A DNA stretch of 64,000 nt, from assembly GCA_050952465.1 (NCBI GenBank), contig JBMNKZ010000011.1, positions 62,001-126,000 on the forward strand, read 5' to 3'. Numbering within the stretch: the first letter of the stretch is position 1; each line of letters starts with the position of its first letter. The position numbers were made by a program, and so were the translations under genes. Positions 7,808-15,829 of this stretch are shown one piece after another. The notes under the pieces are model-generated. The model saw only the letters and a program-made list of their open reading frames with translations. It ran no database searches and was not told the DNA's origin. The DNA is from DUPU01 sp050952465. GTDB taxonomy: Bacteria; Bacillota; Dehalobacteriia; Dehalobacteriales; Dehalobacteriaceae.

Positions 7808-10108
7808 ATGTCAAGAGTATTGGTTTTGCATACCCTAGGCTTTGCTTTAGGCATTTTAATAGGCAATATTTTTCATGTTCCTATATCGGCAGCTTTTGCT
7901 TTGGCACTGGCTGCTCTTATTTTCTCTGTGTATATTTTAATAAAGGGTCAAGATATCAGGTGGCTATTGCTTTTTACCCTTTGTGTCGGTCTTTTATGGG
8001 GACAGGTTAACAATTCAAATACCCCTCCATATTCCTTAATTCCCGGTGACAAGGTTCAGGGGATTGGCATGGTGACAGCTGAACCCAGGCCTACAGCATC
8101 GGGTAAGATCTTCTCTATTACCCTGGAGCAGATCGAAAAACAACCAATCTCAAAGATGAAAATCCAGGTGCTTTGCTCATCAGAAGAAGAGGTGCACTAT
8201 GGCGATGTCATAAGAATCTCCGGAGAGGTTTTGGCAGGATCAAATGCCTCTAACCCAGGGCAGTTTGATTATGAGAAGTATTTAAAAAGACATGGCATTT
8301 TTTATACCATTAGTACCCTTTACGGAGGTATGGTTGAAAATATCGGAGAAAACCGGGGTAATATCTTTCTAAAAACCGTAATTAAAATAAAAGATAGAAT
8401 GGAAATAGTTCTTTCAGAGCTTCCCTCCCGGCAGAGATCCTTTATTGGTGGAATGCTTTTTGGCAGTAAAGGGGATTTAACCTTTGCCGAACGAAATGTG
8501 TTATCCCAAACCGGATTAATGGATGCTTTTGCCGTTTCCGGGGTACATGTGGGTTATGTAGTGCTATTTACTCTATATTTTGCCGAGCTTCTAAAACTAA
8601 ATAAATGGGGTCGTTTGGTCTTAGTGTTTCTGGCTGTGCTTTTCTATGCCGCTTTGTCGGAATTTACCCCTTCTGTTTTACGCTCTGGCTCTATGGCTCT
8701 TTTGGGGCTTTTGGCCTATTCTCTAGGTGAAAAAAAAGATTTTTTTACCGGTTTAGCATTAGCTGCGTTGGTTTTATTGATTTGGAATCCGGAAATGATT
8801 TATGATGCCGGTTTTCAGCTATCCTTTTTTGCCGCTTGGGGTGTAGTCTATTTAACTCCAACTGTGGAAAAGTGGTTTTCCCAAAAGTCTTGGGGGAAGC
8901 TTTTAGCTGCTGCATTGGCTGCCCATCTGGCAATTATGCCTTTGATTGCCTATTATTTTAATGTGGTCACTATCTCCGGTTTAATTGTCGGTATTTTAGC
9001 CTCCGGCTTGGTGGGGTTGGTGGTTTTACTAGGGCTATGCTCCGTGGTTTTAAGCATATTTAGTCCTTGGCTGGCGGTTTTACCGGCCTATGGAGCCGGA
9101 ATTATCGTCGAAGGAATTTGGCGGGGTGCCGAACTGGTTTCCTCTATCCCTGGTTCGTATTTGATTGTGAAAACTCCGAACATCTTTTTTCTGGTTCTCT
9201 TTTACGGTTTTTTGACAGTCTGGCCTTATTTAGCCAAAGTAAAATTAGGTCGGGTTTTCAGTCCCTTGATCGCATTTCTGCTTATTGTGGTTTTAGTCTT
9301 ACCAATTCCAGGCAGCGGTCGTCTCACGGTAACTTTTTTGGATGTAGGACAGGGTGATTCAATATTTGTCCGGAGTCCGTCCGGGCGTACTTGTTTAATT
9401 GATGGGGGAGGTAAACAAAGTCAGAATGGTTCTGATAAGGTGGGGGAGCAGATCGTGATCCCTTTTTTGCAGAATATGGGCTTAGGGGATTTAGATTTAG
9501 TAATTCTTACCCATCCTCATGATGATCATATGCAGGGGCTGCTGACAGTGCTGGAAGAACTACAAGTAGATCAGCTGGTGGTGGCGGAAAAATTTTTATT
9601 AAGCCCGGAATTACAGCCGTTATTAACTATCACAAAAAAAAATCAAGTAAACTTAGTTCCCGTTTTCCAAGGTCAGGAAATAATCTTGGATCAAGGGGTT
9701 AGTTTAAAGGTTTTGCATCCTCCAAGGGGAGAAACACCGGAAGAGGAAGATGTAAATAACAATTCTTTGGTATTGAAGCTCTGTTATCAGGATATGTCAT
9801 TTTTACTTACCGGGGACGGGGAAATGGCCTGCCTTTCATCTTTATGCGGTTATCCTGATTTAACATCTGGGGTGTTGAAACTGCCCCATCACGGCAGTAA
9901 AACCGGCTTACTTCCCGATTTTTACGATCAAGTGGCGCCAAAGGCGGTGGTGATATCTGTAGGGAAAAATTCCTTTGGTCACCCGTCCCCAGAAATGCTA
10001 AAATATTTCCAGGAGCAGAATATTCCCATTTACCGGACGGATATAAAGGGAGCGATTTCCTTTAGTACCAACGGAAAAGAATTATGGGTAGAAACTTTTC
10101 ATCCATAG
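7808..10108 (+). CDS. comEC: ComEC/Rec2 DNA-uptake channel protein
   Basis: Polytopic membrane protein thought to form the channel that takes single-stranded DNA into the cell. The N-terminal part has hydrophobic segments and a DUF4131-like OB region. The middle is the Competence domain (about residues 200-470, 'GLMDAFAVSGVHVGYV'). The C-terminus is a metallo-beta-lactamase domain (about 500-766) with the metal motif HPHDDH at 569-574, 'LDVGQGDS' before it and 'LPHHGSKTG' after it. This domain is proposed to degrade the non-transported strand. Length (766) is normal. It starts 35 nt after comEA and is probably cotranscribed with it. Confidence 0.95.
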   Translation: MSRVLVLHTLGFALGILIGNIFHVPISAAFALALAALIFSVYILIKGQDIRWLLLFTLCVGLLWGQVNNSNTPPYSLIPGDKVQGIGMVTAEPRPTASGKIFSITLEQIEKQPISKMKIQVLCSSEEEVHYGDVIRISGEVLAGSNASNPGQFDYEKYLKRHGIFYTISTLYGGMVENIGENRGNIFLKTVIKIKDRMEIVLSELPSRQRSFIGGMLFGSKGDLTFAERNVLSQTGLMDAFAVSGVHVGYVVLFTLYFAELLKLNKWGRLVLVFLAVLFYAALSEFTPSVLRSGSMALLGLLAYSLGEKKDFFTGLALAALVLLIWNPEMIYDAGFQLSFFAAWGVVYLTPTVEKWFSQKSWGKLLAAALAAHLAIMPLIAYYFNVVTISGLIVGILASGLVGLVVLLGLCSVVLSIFSPWLAVLPAYGAGIIVEGIWRGAELVSSIPGSYLIVKTPNIFFLVLFYGFLTVWPYLAKVKLGRVFSPLIAFLLIVVLVLPIPGSGRLTVTFLDVGQGDSIFVRSPSGRTCLIDGGGKQSQNGSDKVGEQIVIPFLQNMGLGDLDLVILTHPHDDHMQGLLTVLEELQVDQLVVAEKFLLSPELQPLLTITKKNQVNLVPVFQGQEIILDQGVSLKVLHPPRGETPEEEDVNNNSLVLKLCYQDMSFLLTGDGEMACLSSLCGYPDLTSGVLKLPHHGSKTGLLPDFYDQVAPKAVVISVGKNSFGHPSPEMLKYFQEQNIPIYRTDIKGAISFSTNGKELWVETFHP

Positions 10109-10238
10109 TAAACTTGACGTTACGGCAAGTTCCCTTGACAATATGCTCATGAGTTGCGAGAATCTAAATAGTACTATAGTGAAAGTTTAAAATCATAAAC
10201 GATTATAGGTTGAATCTGGTTGGTGAGGGGATAGGAAA

Positions 10239-11264
10239 ATGGAGGAAATATCTGTTTTAAACGATATCAAAAGGGGAGTTGTCTCTCTGGTATATCTTTT
10301 TTATGGGCCGGAACGGCTTCTTTTGCAAGATACATTGGACAAGTTGACGAATTTTTTAACACCTGGAGGAACCGGAGACTTTAATTTTGAAAAGTTTGAC
10401 GGTGCCGGAACTTCTCCAGCCCAAGTGGTGGCAGCTGCTAATATACTCCCTATTTTTGCCGAGAAGCGACTGGTGGTGGTGACAAATGCTCCCTGGTTTT
10501 CGGGAGGAAAAGGCGGAGAAGATGAATCAAGAAATGCTGATTTAGAACCCTTGTTATTGTATCTGGATCGTCCATCCCCCTCTACCTGTTTGGTCTTTGT
10601 TTGCGGAGAGAAAATTGACAATAAACGAAAAACCGTAAAAGCCGTGAAAAAATCAGGTCAGGTGATTGAATTTGCTCCTTTGAAGGGAGCAGAGCTTAAC
10701 AAGTGGATGGAAAAACGTTTTCGAGCCAAAGGTAAAAAAGCTGCACCCAGGGTAATGGATTATTTAGCTATGGCCGTGGGAAATGATCTATCTTCCTTAG
10801 AGCAGGAAATCGAAAAAGCTGCATTATTTGTGGGGCCAGTAGTGGATATAACGATGCAGGACGTAATGCAGACGGTGAGTGCCAGCAGCAATCTTACGGT
10901 TTTTAATTTGACCGATGCTGTCAGCAAAAAGGATTCTTCCGCTGCTGTACTGCACTTAAGAGAGTTAGTACGAAACGGGGAACACGAGTTAAAGGTATTG
11001 GCACTTTTATCTACTCAAATCCGAAATTTACTTAAGATTCAAACCTTAAAAAAGAACGGCCTAGGAGAAAGGCAAATTGTCACCGAGTCTGGCCTTCATC
11101 CTTATATCGTGAAAAAAGGCCTACAGCAAAGCAAAAACTTTTCTTCTCAGGAATTAATCAATGCTTTAGAACTCCTATTAGACGCCAATGTTAACTCTAA
11201 GACTGGGAAAGGAGAACTTCTTCCCTTATTAGAAACAGCAATCCTAAAAATGTGTCAGATGTAG
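10239..11264 (+). CDS. holA: DNA polymerase III delta subunit
   Basis: Clamp-loader subunit that opens the beta sliding clamp. The start 'VYLFYGPERLLLQDTLDKL' and the middle 'VFVCGEKIDNKRKTVKAVKK' and 'LEQEIEKAALF' match the HolA/YqeN family. At 341 residues it has normal length. In Firmicutes this gene sits between comEC and rpsT, as here. The 130-bp gap before it holds a possible weak promoter (TTGACA at 10135-10140) but no other feature. The stretch 11265-11390 after it holds nothing recognisable. Confidence 0.95.
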   Translation: MEEISVLNDIKRGVVSLVYLFYGPERLLLQDTLDKLTNFLTPGGTGDFNFEKFDGAGTSPAQVVAAANILPIFAEKRLVVVTNAPWFSGGKGGEDESRNADLEPLLLYLDRPSPSTCLVFVCGEKIDNKRKTVKAVKKSGQVIEFAPLKGAELNKWMEKRFRAKGKKAAPRVMDYLAMAVGNDLSSLEQEIEKAALFVGPVVDITMQDVMQTVSASSNLTVFNLTDAVSKKDSSAAVLHLRELVRNGEHELKVLALLSTQIRNLLKIQTLKKNGLGERQIVTESGLHPYIVKKGLQQSKNFSSQELINALELLLDANVNSKTGKGELLPLLETAILKMCQM

Positions 11265-11394
11265 GGAACGGTTATAAACTGTTTCGAAATAAATTTTTCC
11301 AGTAAGGATATAGGTGTTTCAGTGGAGTATGTAGGAGTTGCATATCATGTAACCCCGTACCCAACGGATCGGTTGATCTGTCGCATATATTAAA

Positions 11395-11421
11395 AAAGGA
11401 ACGGTCACAGACCATTCCTTT
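11395..11421 (-). terminator. Terminator of rpsT
   Basis: On the minus strand AAAGGAATGGTC pairs with GACCGTTCCTTT over a 3-nt loop (with one G-U) and is followed by a T-run. It lies directly after the rpsT stop codon. The plus-strand transcript has one C-A mismatch in the stem, so its main use is probably for rpsT. Confidence 0.8.
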
Positions 11422-11428
11422 TATTATT

Positions 11429-11698
11429 TTATGCTTGATTTACATTATTAAATGCTTTTTGCAATCTGGATTTTTTACGTGCTGCGGCTTTTTTATGAAG
11501 AATACCTTTACCTGCAGCCTTGTCCAGTTTTTTGATGGCATTTAACAATAGACCTTGAGCATTATCTTTATCACCGGAAGTAACAGCTTCGGTAAATTTC
11601 TTAATAGCAGTCTTTACGCTGGATTTTTCAGCAGCGTTTTTCATTCTGCGACTTTCAGCAATCAAAACGCGCTTTTTAGCGGACTTAATATTTGGCAT
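11429..11698 (-). CDS. rpsT: 30S ribosomal protein S20
   Basis: Small basic 16S-rRNA-binding protein of 89 residues. The N-terminus MPNIKSAKKRVLIAESRRMK and the helical 'KAAGKGILHKKAAARKKSRL' are diagnostic of S20. The ATG has an AGGAGGTGACAACG leader. It is transcribed against holA, the usual arrangement in Firmicutes. It has its own promoter (11782-11810) and terminator (11395-11421). Confidence 0.98.
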   Translation of the reverse strand: MPNIKSAKKRVLIAESRRMKNAAEKSSVKTAIKKFTEAVTSGDKDNAQGLLLNAIKKLDKAAGKGILHKKAAARKKSRLQKAFNNVNQA

Positions 11699-11781
11699 AA
11701 CGTTGTCACCTCCTTAGACAAACCTCATCTATCAAAAGCATAGACGAATAAGCTCAATTACTGATATTTCAAACAGAATAT

Positions 11782-11810
11782 ATTCTACCACGTATGTTAA
11801 AAAAAAGCAA
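11782..11810 (-). promoter_or_regulatory. Sigma-A promoter for rpsT
   Basis: On the minus strand TTGCTT (11810-11805), a 17-bp spacer and TAGAAT (11787-11782), about 85 nt upstream of the rpsT start. The neighbouring stretch 11812-11865 carries the words AATTCCCTAA and AATAATCT twice each in mirror order; their meaning is unknown. Confidence 0.65.
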
Positions 11811-11938
11811 GAATTCCCTAAAAATAATCTCGGCGAATAATCTAATTCCCTAATCTTGCTGTGTTCATGAATAAAGTGGGCTTTTTGGGTTATTCTAATT
11901 CAAGAAGTACCATCAATATTGAAAGGAGATGACACAGA

Positions 11939-12268
11939 TTGATCGGTCTAATTGTAAGGTTCATTGTTTCTGCGCTGGTGTTAATGGTAATTAGCTGGCT
12001 TTTACCCGGTATCTCAGTCAACGGTTTTGTAGGAGCCTTGATTGCGGCAGTTGTCATAGCCGTTCTTGGTTATGTTGTCGAGAAACTATTGGGGAAAGAA
12101 ATTTCTCCCTACGGTCGGGGTATTGTAGGTTTTATTTCTGCAGCAGTAGTAATTTATTTATCACAATATATTATCCCGGATTACCTTTCTGTCAGCCTGA
12201 TTGGCTCATTACTTGCAGCTTTGGTTATAGGAATTGTGGATGCTTTTGTGCCAACTGCTTTACGGTAA
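11939..12268 (+). CDS. Phage-holin-family (YvlD-like) small membrane protein
   Basis: A protein of 109 residues with four hydrophobic segments and little between them. It belongs by pattern ('WLLPGISVNGFVGALIAA', 'IVDAFVPTALR') to the PF04020 family of four-TM proteins, named after holins but found in ordinary chromosomes. There is no phage context. It starts with TTG behind GAAAGGAG. It occupies the place where gpr often stands in related genomes. Function unknown; family members are linked to envelope stress in Bacillus. Confidence 0.75.
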   Translation: MIGLIVRFIVSALVLMVISWLLPGISVNGFVGALIAAVVIAVLGYVVEKLLGKEISPYGRGIVGFISAAVVIYLSQYIIPDYLSVSLIGSLLAALVIGIVDAFVPTALR

Positions 12269-12322
12269 ACCTTTGGTAATAAGTGCAAACATACAATAGT
12301 ATATAGAATAACGAACATTTTT

Positions 12323-12355
12323 AAGCCCGGCTGTGCCGGGCTTTTCCCTTTTTAA
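12323..12355 (+). terminator. Intrinsic terminator
   Basis: AAGCCCGGC (12323-12331), a 3-nt loop and GCCGGGCTT (12335-12343), followed by TTCCCTTTTT. It ends the single-gene transcript of the holin-like gene. Confidence 0.85.
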
Positions 12356-12378
12356 TATCAGCTTTTTTGTTTTGATAG

Positions 12379-12406
12379 CATATCCTCTGCAGTGGAAGCA
12401 TATCTT
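12379..12406 (+). promoter_or_regulatory. Candidate sigma-E (sporulation) promoter for spoIIP
   Basis: GCATATC (12379-12385) and CATATCTT (12399-12406) are spaced like the sigma-E elements (consensus roughly KMATATT, about 14 bp, CATACAHT). The -10 matches at CATA and the final T. spoIIP is sigma-E dependent in Bacillus subtilis, which supports the reading. Confidence 0.45.
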
Positions 12407-12473
12407 TAGTATGATTGAAACATTTTGGATTAAATAATAATAAGAATAAGTTGTTGTAAGGAGTGAGCAGCAT

Positions 12474-13556
12474 ATGAGTTGGAAAATACGCAGATATAGT
12501 CGCTGGCATTATTTTAACTTTTTACCGCTGGTAAGAATGACGGTCATTCTGGTACTTTTGGCGTCCATGTTATTCTTAGGTTTTGAAGTAGGGAGCCGGG
12601 TAGATTGGAACTTTTTCACTCCTTCATATGCGGCAGAAACGGAAAACATGCCAACTTGGCGTTTGGTTGGCTTCCACGAAATAGATTGGAAAGGTATTCT
12701 AAGCAAAGTATTGCCGGTGGCTTCATATGTACCGGATTATGTGGAAGATGAGACCACCGGGTTAATTATTACTGCCATGAAGAATATAACTTCAGCAGAT
12801 TTAACTAATCCGGAAACTTTTTTTCAGACCCAAATTGCTTATTTTAATGCTGTTCCGGTAAATGCTGAGCCGGAATTTATTCCGGAAAAAGAAAGCATCT
12901 TGGAACCACCTATCATGGAACAGGAAGTGGAGCCAATCATAACCCGGAGTGGGAATAAACCCTTAGTGGGTATTTACTGTACCCATAATGCCGAGTGTTA
13001 TGTACCTTCCCAAGGGGTGGAGAAGCTGGAAGGAAAAAACGGCGGAGTTTTTTTAGTTGCTGAGCGTCTAAAAAATACTCTGGAGACTCAGTATGGGATT
13101 CCTACAGTTTTGGCTGACACCATTCATGATTATCCGGATTGGAGCAAATCTTATACCAATTCCTTGGTGACCTTACAGAAAATGAAGAAAGACTATCCCT
13201 CCATCGATATCTTTATTGATGTACATAGGGATGCCACGACGCCTAGGGATACCACCACAACAGAAATTGATGGTAAAAAGGTCAGTAAGATCATGTTTAT
13301 TGTCGGAAGCGATACTCGGTTACCCCATCCAGCTTGGAAGGAGAATCGAGATTTTGCTCAAAGGATTGCACATCAAATGGAAAAGATGTATCCTGGATTA
13401 TTAAAAGGGGTTAGGGTTCAAGATGGAAGATATAATCAGCATATATCTCCCCACGCCATACTGTTAGAAATGGGAGGCACGGAAAATTCTTTGGAAGAAA
13501 CGCTGCGTTCTGCGGAGATGTTTGCGGAAGTATTAAATAGTATTGTTGGTAAATAA
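12474..13556 (+). CDS. spoIIP: Stage II sporulation protein P (peptidoglycan hydrolase)
   Basis: Amidase/endopeptidase of the SpoIID-SpoIIM-SpoIIP engulfment machine, acting in the mother cell. It has an N-terminal membrane anchor (about residues 21-40) and a C-terminal SpoIIP domain (about 160-360) with 'YCTHNAECYVPS', 'VFLVAERLKNTLE', 'IDVHRDATTPRDT' and 'LLEMGGTENSLEET'. Histidines and glutamate in these motifs are the expected metal ligands. Length (360) is usual. The start follows AAGGAG. It implies that the organism forms endospores. In many Firmicutes gpr lies directly upstream; here it does not. Confidence 0.95.
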   Translation: MSWKIRRYSRWHYFNFLPLVRMTVILVLLASMLFLGFEVGSRVDWNFFTPSYAAETENMPTWRLVGFHEIDWKGILSKVLPVASYVPDYVEDETTGLIITAMKNITSADLTNPETFFQTQIAYFNAVPVNAEPEFIPEKESILEPPIMEQEVEPIITRSGNKPLVGIYCTHNAECYVPSQGVEKLEGKNGGVFLVAERLKNTLETQYGIPTVLADTIHDYPDWSKSYTNSLVTLQKMKKDYPSIDIFIDVHRDATTPRDTTTTEIDGKKVSKIMFIVGSDTRLPHPAWKENRDFAQRIAHQMEKMYPGLLKGVRVQDGRYNQHISPHAILLEMGGTENSLEETLRSAEMFAEVLNSIVGK

Positions 13557-13600
13557 TCTTATAAAGGGACGGTAATACTAAAACCTGGAGGTGGCTCTTT

Positions 13601-13981
13601 GTGCAAGCTGATTTTAGATTTGCAAAGGTCGTGATCTTGGTAGGGTGCCTGGTGGTTTTAGGTCTAAATACTGCTGCTCAGGGGCTAGAAAAAATGTCCC
13701 CGAATATTTCCCATGGGTTTTTAGAGCTTTCCTTGAATAATCAGATCATAAAAGTAACTGCCTTAGGCAGAGAGTATAATTTTGATGCCAGGGACACCCT
13801 TAATACTATAGGTGATATAAGAAACAGGGTGGAACGATCGGGAGAACATTGGAAACAAAGAGGCAGTGCCTATCTTCGGTTCTGGGAAGAACGGTTTCAA
13901 GAAATACTTTTTTATCAAAGTAGTAACCTAGAAGACAAAGGTTTTAATTTAGACTTTGATTTACAAACTCTGGTAAGGTAA
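13601..13981 (+). CDS. Small exported protein downstream of spoIIP (YqxA position)
   Basis: A protein of 126 residues starting at a GTG behind GGAGGTGG, 44 nt after spoIIP. Residues 8-26 form a hydrophobic helix (signal or anchor) and the rest is charged and predicted helical. In Bacillus the gene after spoIIP is yqxA, a small sporulation-associated membrane protein. Position and size agree, but I see no diagnostic motif. Best regarded as an uncharacterised protein cotranscribed with spoIIP. Confidence 0.65.
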   Translation: MQADFRFAKVVILVGCLVVLGLNTAAQGLEKMSPNISHGFLELSLNNQIIKVTALGREYNFDARDTLNTIGDIRNRVERSGEHWKQRGSAYLRFWEERFQEILFYQSSNLEDKGFNLDFDLQTLVR

Positions 13982-14016
13982 GACTTAATGTATTATAATG
14001 AATAAACAGCCTATAT

Positions 14017-14036
14017 TCCCGCCTCCCAAGGCGGGA
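14017..14036 (+). terminator. Short GC-rich hairpin, probable terminator after the spoIIP unit
   Basis: TCCCGCCT (14017-14024), a 4-nt loop and AGGCGGGA (14029-14036), followed by only a weak T-rich tract (TTCTTATG). It fits a weak terminator or attenuator before murJ. Confidence 0.5.
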
Positions 14037-14050
14037 TTCTTATGATGCTT

Positions 14051-14087
14051 TAGATCCTTCGTTTAGTTCAGAATGAAAGTATCACAG
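14051..14087. repeat. Half copy of a dispersed palindromic repeat
   Basis: The word TAGATCCTTCG followed by a CAGAAT / CACAGG tail aligns with the right half of the complete element at 58885-58953 (TAGATCCTTCG, then CAGGAT, then GACAGG). Only the right arm is present, so this copy looks decayed. Confidence 0.5.
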
Positions 14088-14140
14088 GATAACAGGATGA
14101 GATTTCTGATTGCTAGGATCCAAGTTTTAAGGAGAAATTT

Positions 14141-15730
14141 ATGTCAAAGAATACCAGAGTCGTAAAGGCAGCCGGCCTACTGATGGTGGCCATGATGGTA
14201 TCCCGTATCTTAGGATATCTCCGGGATGTAATTATTTATGCCCAATTTGGGCAAAACAGGATCACTGATGCCTACAATGCTGCTTTTTCTATTCCTGATT
14301 TTTTGTATATGCTGTTGGTGGGAGGAGCGTTAAGTTCTTCTTTTATTCCGATTTTCTCAAGTTACATTGCTACAGGAAAGGAAAAGGAAGGTTGGGAAGT
14401 AGCAAGTATTGTGCTTAGTGTAATTATGGCTCTGTTAGGTGTGGGTATTGTTATAGGATATATTTTTACCCCGGAATTGATATTGTTGCTGGTACCCGGC
14501 TTTAACCCCCAAGCTATGAATTTAACCATTTTCCTGACCCGAATCATGTTCCTGCAGGTAGTTTTTATGTCCTTATCCGGGATTTCGATGGGTATCTTAA
14601 ATTCCTACAAACATTTTACAGCTCCTGCCATTGGCTCTGTTTTATATAACTTAGGGATCATTGTATTCGGGGTATTGTTAGGTGATATCATCGAATCCCT
14701 TTGGCCCGGCTACGGCATTGCCGGTTTTTCCATTGGAGTGGTAATGGGAGCTATGGCTAATTTTTTGGTGCAGGTTCCCGCTTTATGGAAGATTGGATTA
14801 AAATTCCGGATTAATTTTAATATTTTTCATCCTGGTGTTATAAAATTAGGTAAATTAATGCTCCCGGTTTTAGTGGGTCTATCCATCAGTCAAATCAACC
14901 TTTTCGTTAACCAAAATCTGGCATCGTCTCTGTCTGCTGGGGGGTTAGCCGCTCTGCACACGGGACAGAGGCTGATGCAATTGCCTATCGGGATCTTTGC
15001 CATTGCTATTGCCGTAGCGGTTTTTCCCACTTTGACCGGGCATGCTGCCAGGAAAGAAAAGGAGCAATTTAAAAAAACCTTCTCTTTAGGTTTAAGATCG
15101 GTGATCTTTATTACTCTTCCCTGTGCTGTGGGATTGGCCGTGCTCAGGGTGCCGATTATCCGATTCATGTTTGAATTTGAGGCAGGGAAATTTACTCATG
15201 AGGCAACTTTGGCCACTGCTTATGCCCTGTTTTATTATTGTATTGGGCTTTTTGCTTATTCTGCGATTCATGTTTTAAGCAGGGTGTTTTATGCGTTACA
15301 AGATACTATGACGCCGGTTTTTGTAGGGGCATTTGCTATTGGAGTTAATATTGTTTTAAGTATCCTCTTAGTTCAGCCGATGGCCCAGGGCGGCCTAGCC
15401 CTGGCTTATTCTTTAGCAGGAATATTCAATATGATAGCCTTATTATTTATGCTTAGAAGAAAGATCGGGCAGTTAAACGGCTGGCAAACGATAGTGTCTT
15501 TTGGCCAAACATTGTTTGCTTCTCTTATTATGGGCGTGGCGTGTTACTATGCCTCGGAAATTAGTATAGTGATTTGGGGTATAGAGACTAAATTAGGGCA
15601 ATTAATTCAGGTGTCTTTAAGCATTGGGGTGGGTGTGGTTATTTTTTCGTTGATTGCCATCTTCTTTCGCATGGAAGAAGCGGAAATGGTTATTGGCATT
15701 TTGAGACGCAGATTTTTCAGAAAAAGGTGA
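14141..15730 (+). CDS. murJ: Lipid II flippase MurJ (MviN family)
   Basis: Polytopic membrane protein of the MOP exporter superfamily that moves lipid II across the membrane for peptidoglycan synthesis. The N-terminus 'MVSRILGYLRDVIIYAQFG' with 'DAYNAAFSIPDFLYMLLVGG' is the hallmark of MviN/MurJ, and about 14 hydrophobic segments can be counted. Length 529 is normal. The start ATG follows AAGGAG. In this position murJ separates the spoIIP unit from lepA. Confidence 0.94.
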   Translation: MSKNTRVVKAAGLLMVAMMVSRILGYLRDVIIYAQFGQNRITDAYNAAFSIPDFLYMLLVGGALSSSFIPIFSSYIATGKEKEGWEVASIVLSVIMALLGVGIVIGYIFTPELILLLVPGFNPQAMNLTIFLTRIMFLQVVFMSLSGISMGILNSYKHFTAPAIGSVLYNLGIIVFGVLLGDIIESLWPGYGIAGFSIGVVMGAMANFLVQVPALWKIGLKFRINFNIFHPGVIKLGKLMLPVLVGLSISQINLFVNQNLASSLSAGGLAALHTGQRLMQLPIGIFAIAIAVAVFPTLTGHAARKEKEQFKKTFSLGLRSVIFITLPCAVGLAVLRVPIIRFMFEFEAGKFTHEATLATAYALFYYCIGLFAYSAIHVLSRVFYALQDTMTPVFVGAFAIGVNIVLSILLVQPMAQGGLALAYSLAGIFNMIALLFMLRRKIGQLNGWQTIVSFGQTLFASLIMGVACYYASEISIVIWGIETKLGQLIQVSLSIGVGVVIFSLIAIFFRMEEAEMVIGILRRRFFRKR

Positions 15731-15741
15731 AACGAACTAAG

Positions 15742-15790
15742 GTAAGAAAATTTTTCTACAATCGAAAAATTTTCTAATTTGCGTTATAAT
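15742..15790 (+). promoter_or_regulatory. Palindromic promoter element upstream of lepA (copy 1 of 2)
   Basis: GAAAATTTTTC (15746-15756) and its exact reverse complement GAAAAATTTTC (15764-15774) flank a 7-nt centre, and TATAAT follows at 15785-15790. Nearly the same sequence recurs at 55912-55961 before the ilv T-box. No good -35 box is seen at the normal distance, so the element may bind an activator or repressor. It is probably the promoter and operator of lepA-hemW. Confidence 0.6.
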
Positions 15791-15829
15791 GATATAATAT
15801 TACGAATGAGTTTAAGACAGGAGGATGGG

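Noticed and set aside
10109..10238. tRNA or small RNA gene between comEC and holA
   Set aside because: No cloverleaf, T-loop consensus or terminator could be found; only a weak promoter-like TTGACA.
11939..12268. Prophage remnant suggested by a holin-like protein
   Set aside because: The family is named after holins but is common in chromosomes; no integrase, lysin or structural phage gene is nearby.
15742..15790. CodY-binding site
   Set aside because: The half-sites look similar but the arms are separated by 7 bp instead of 1, so the consensus is not met.
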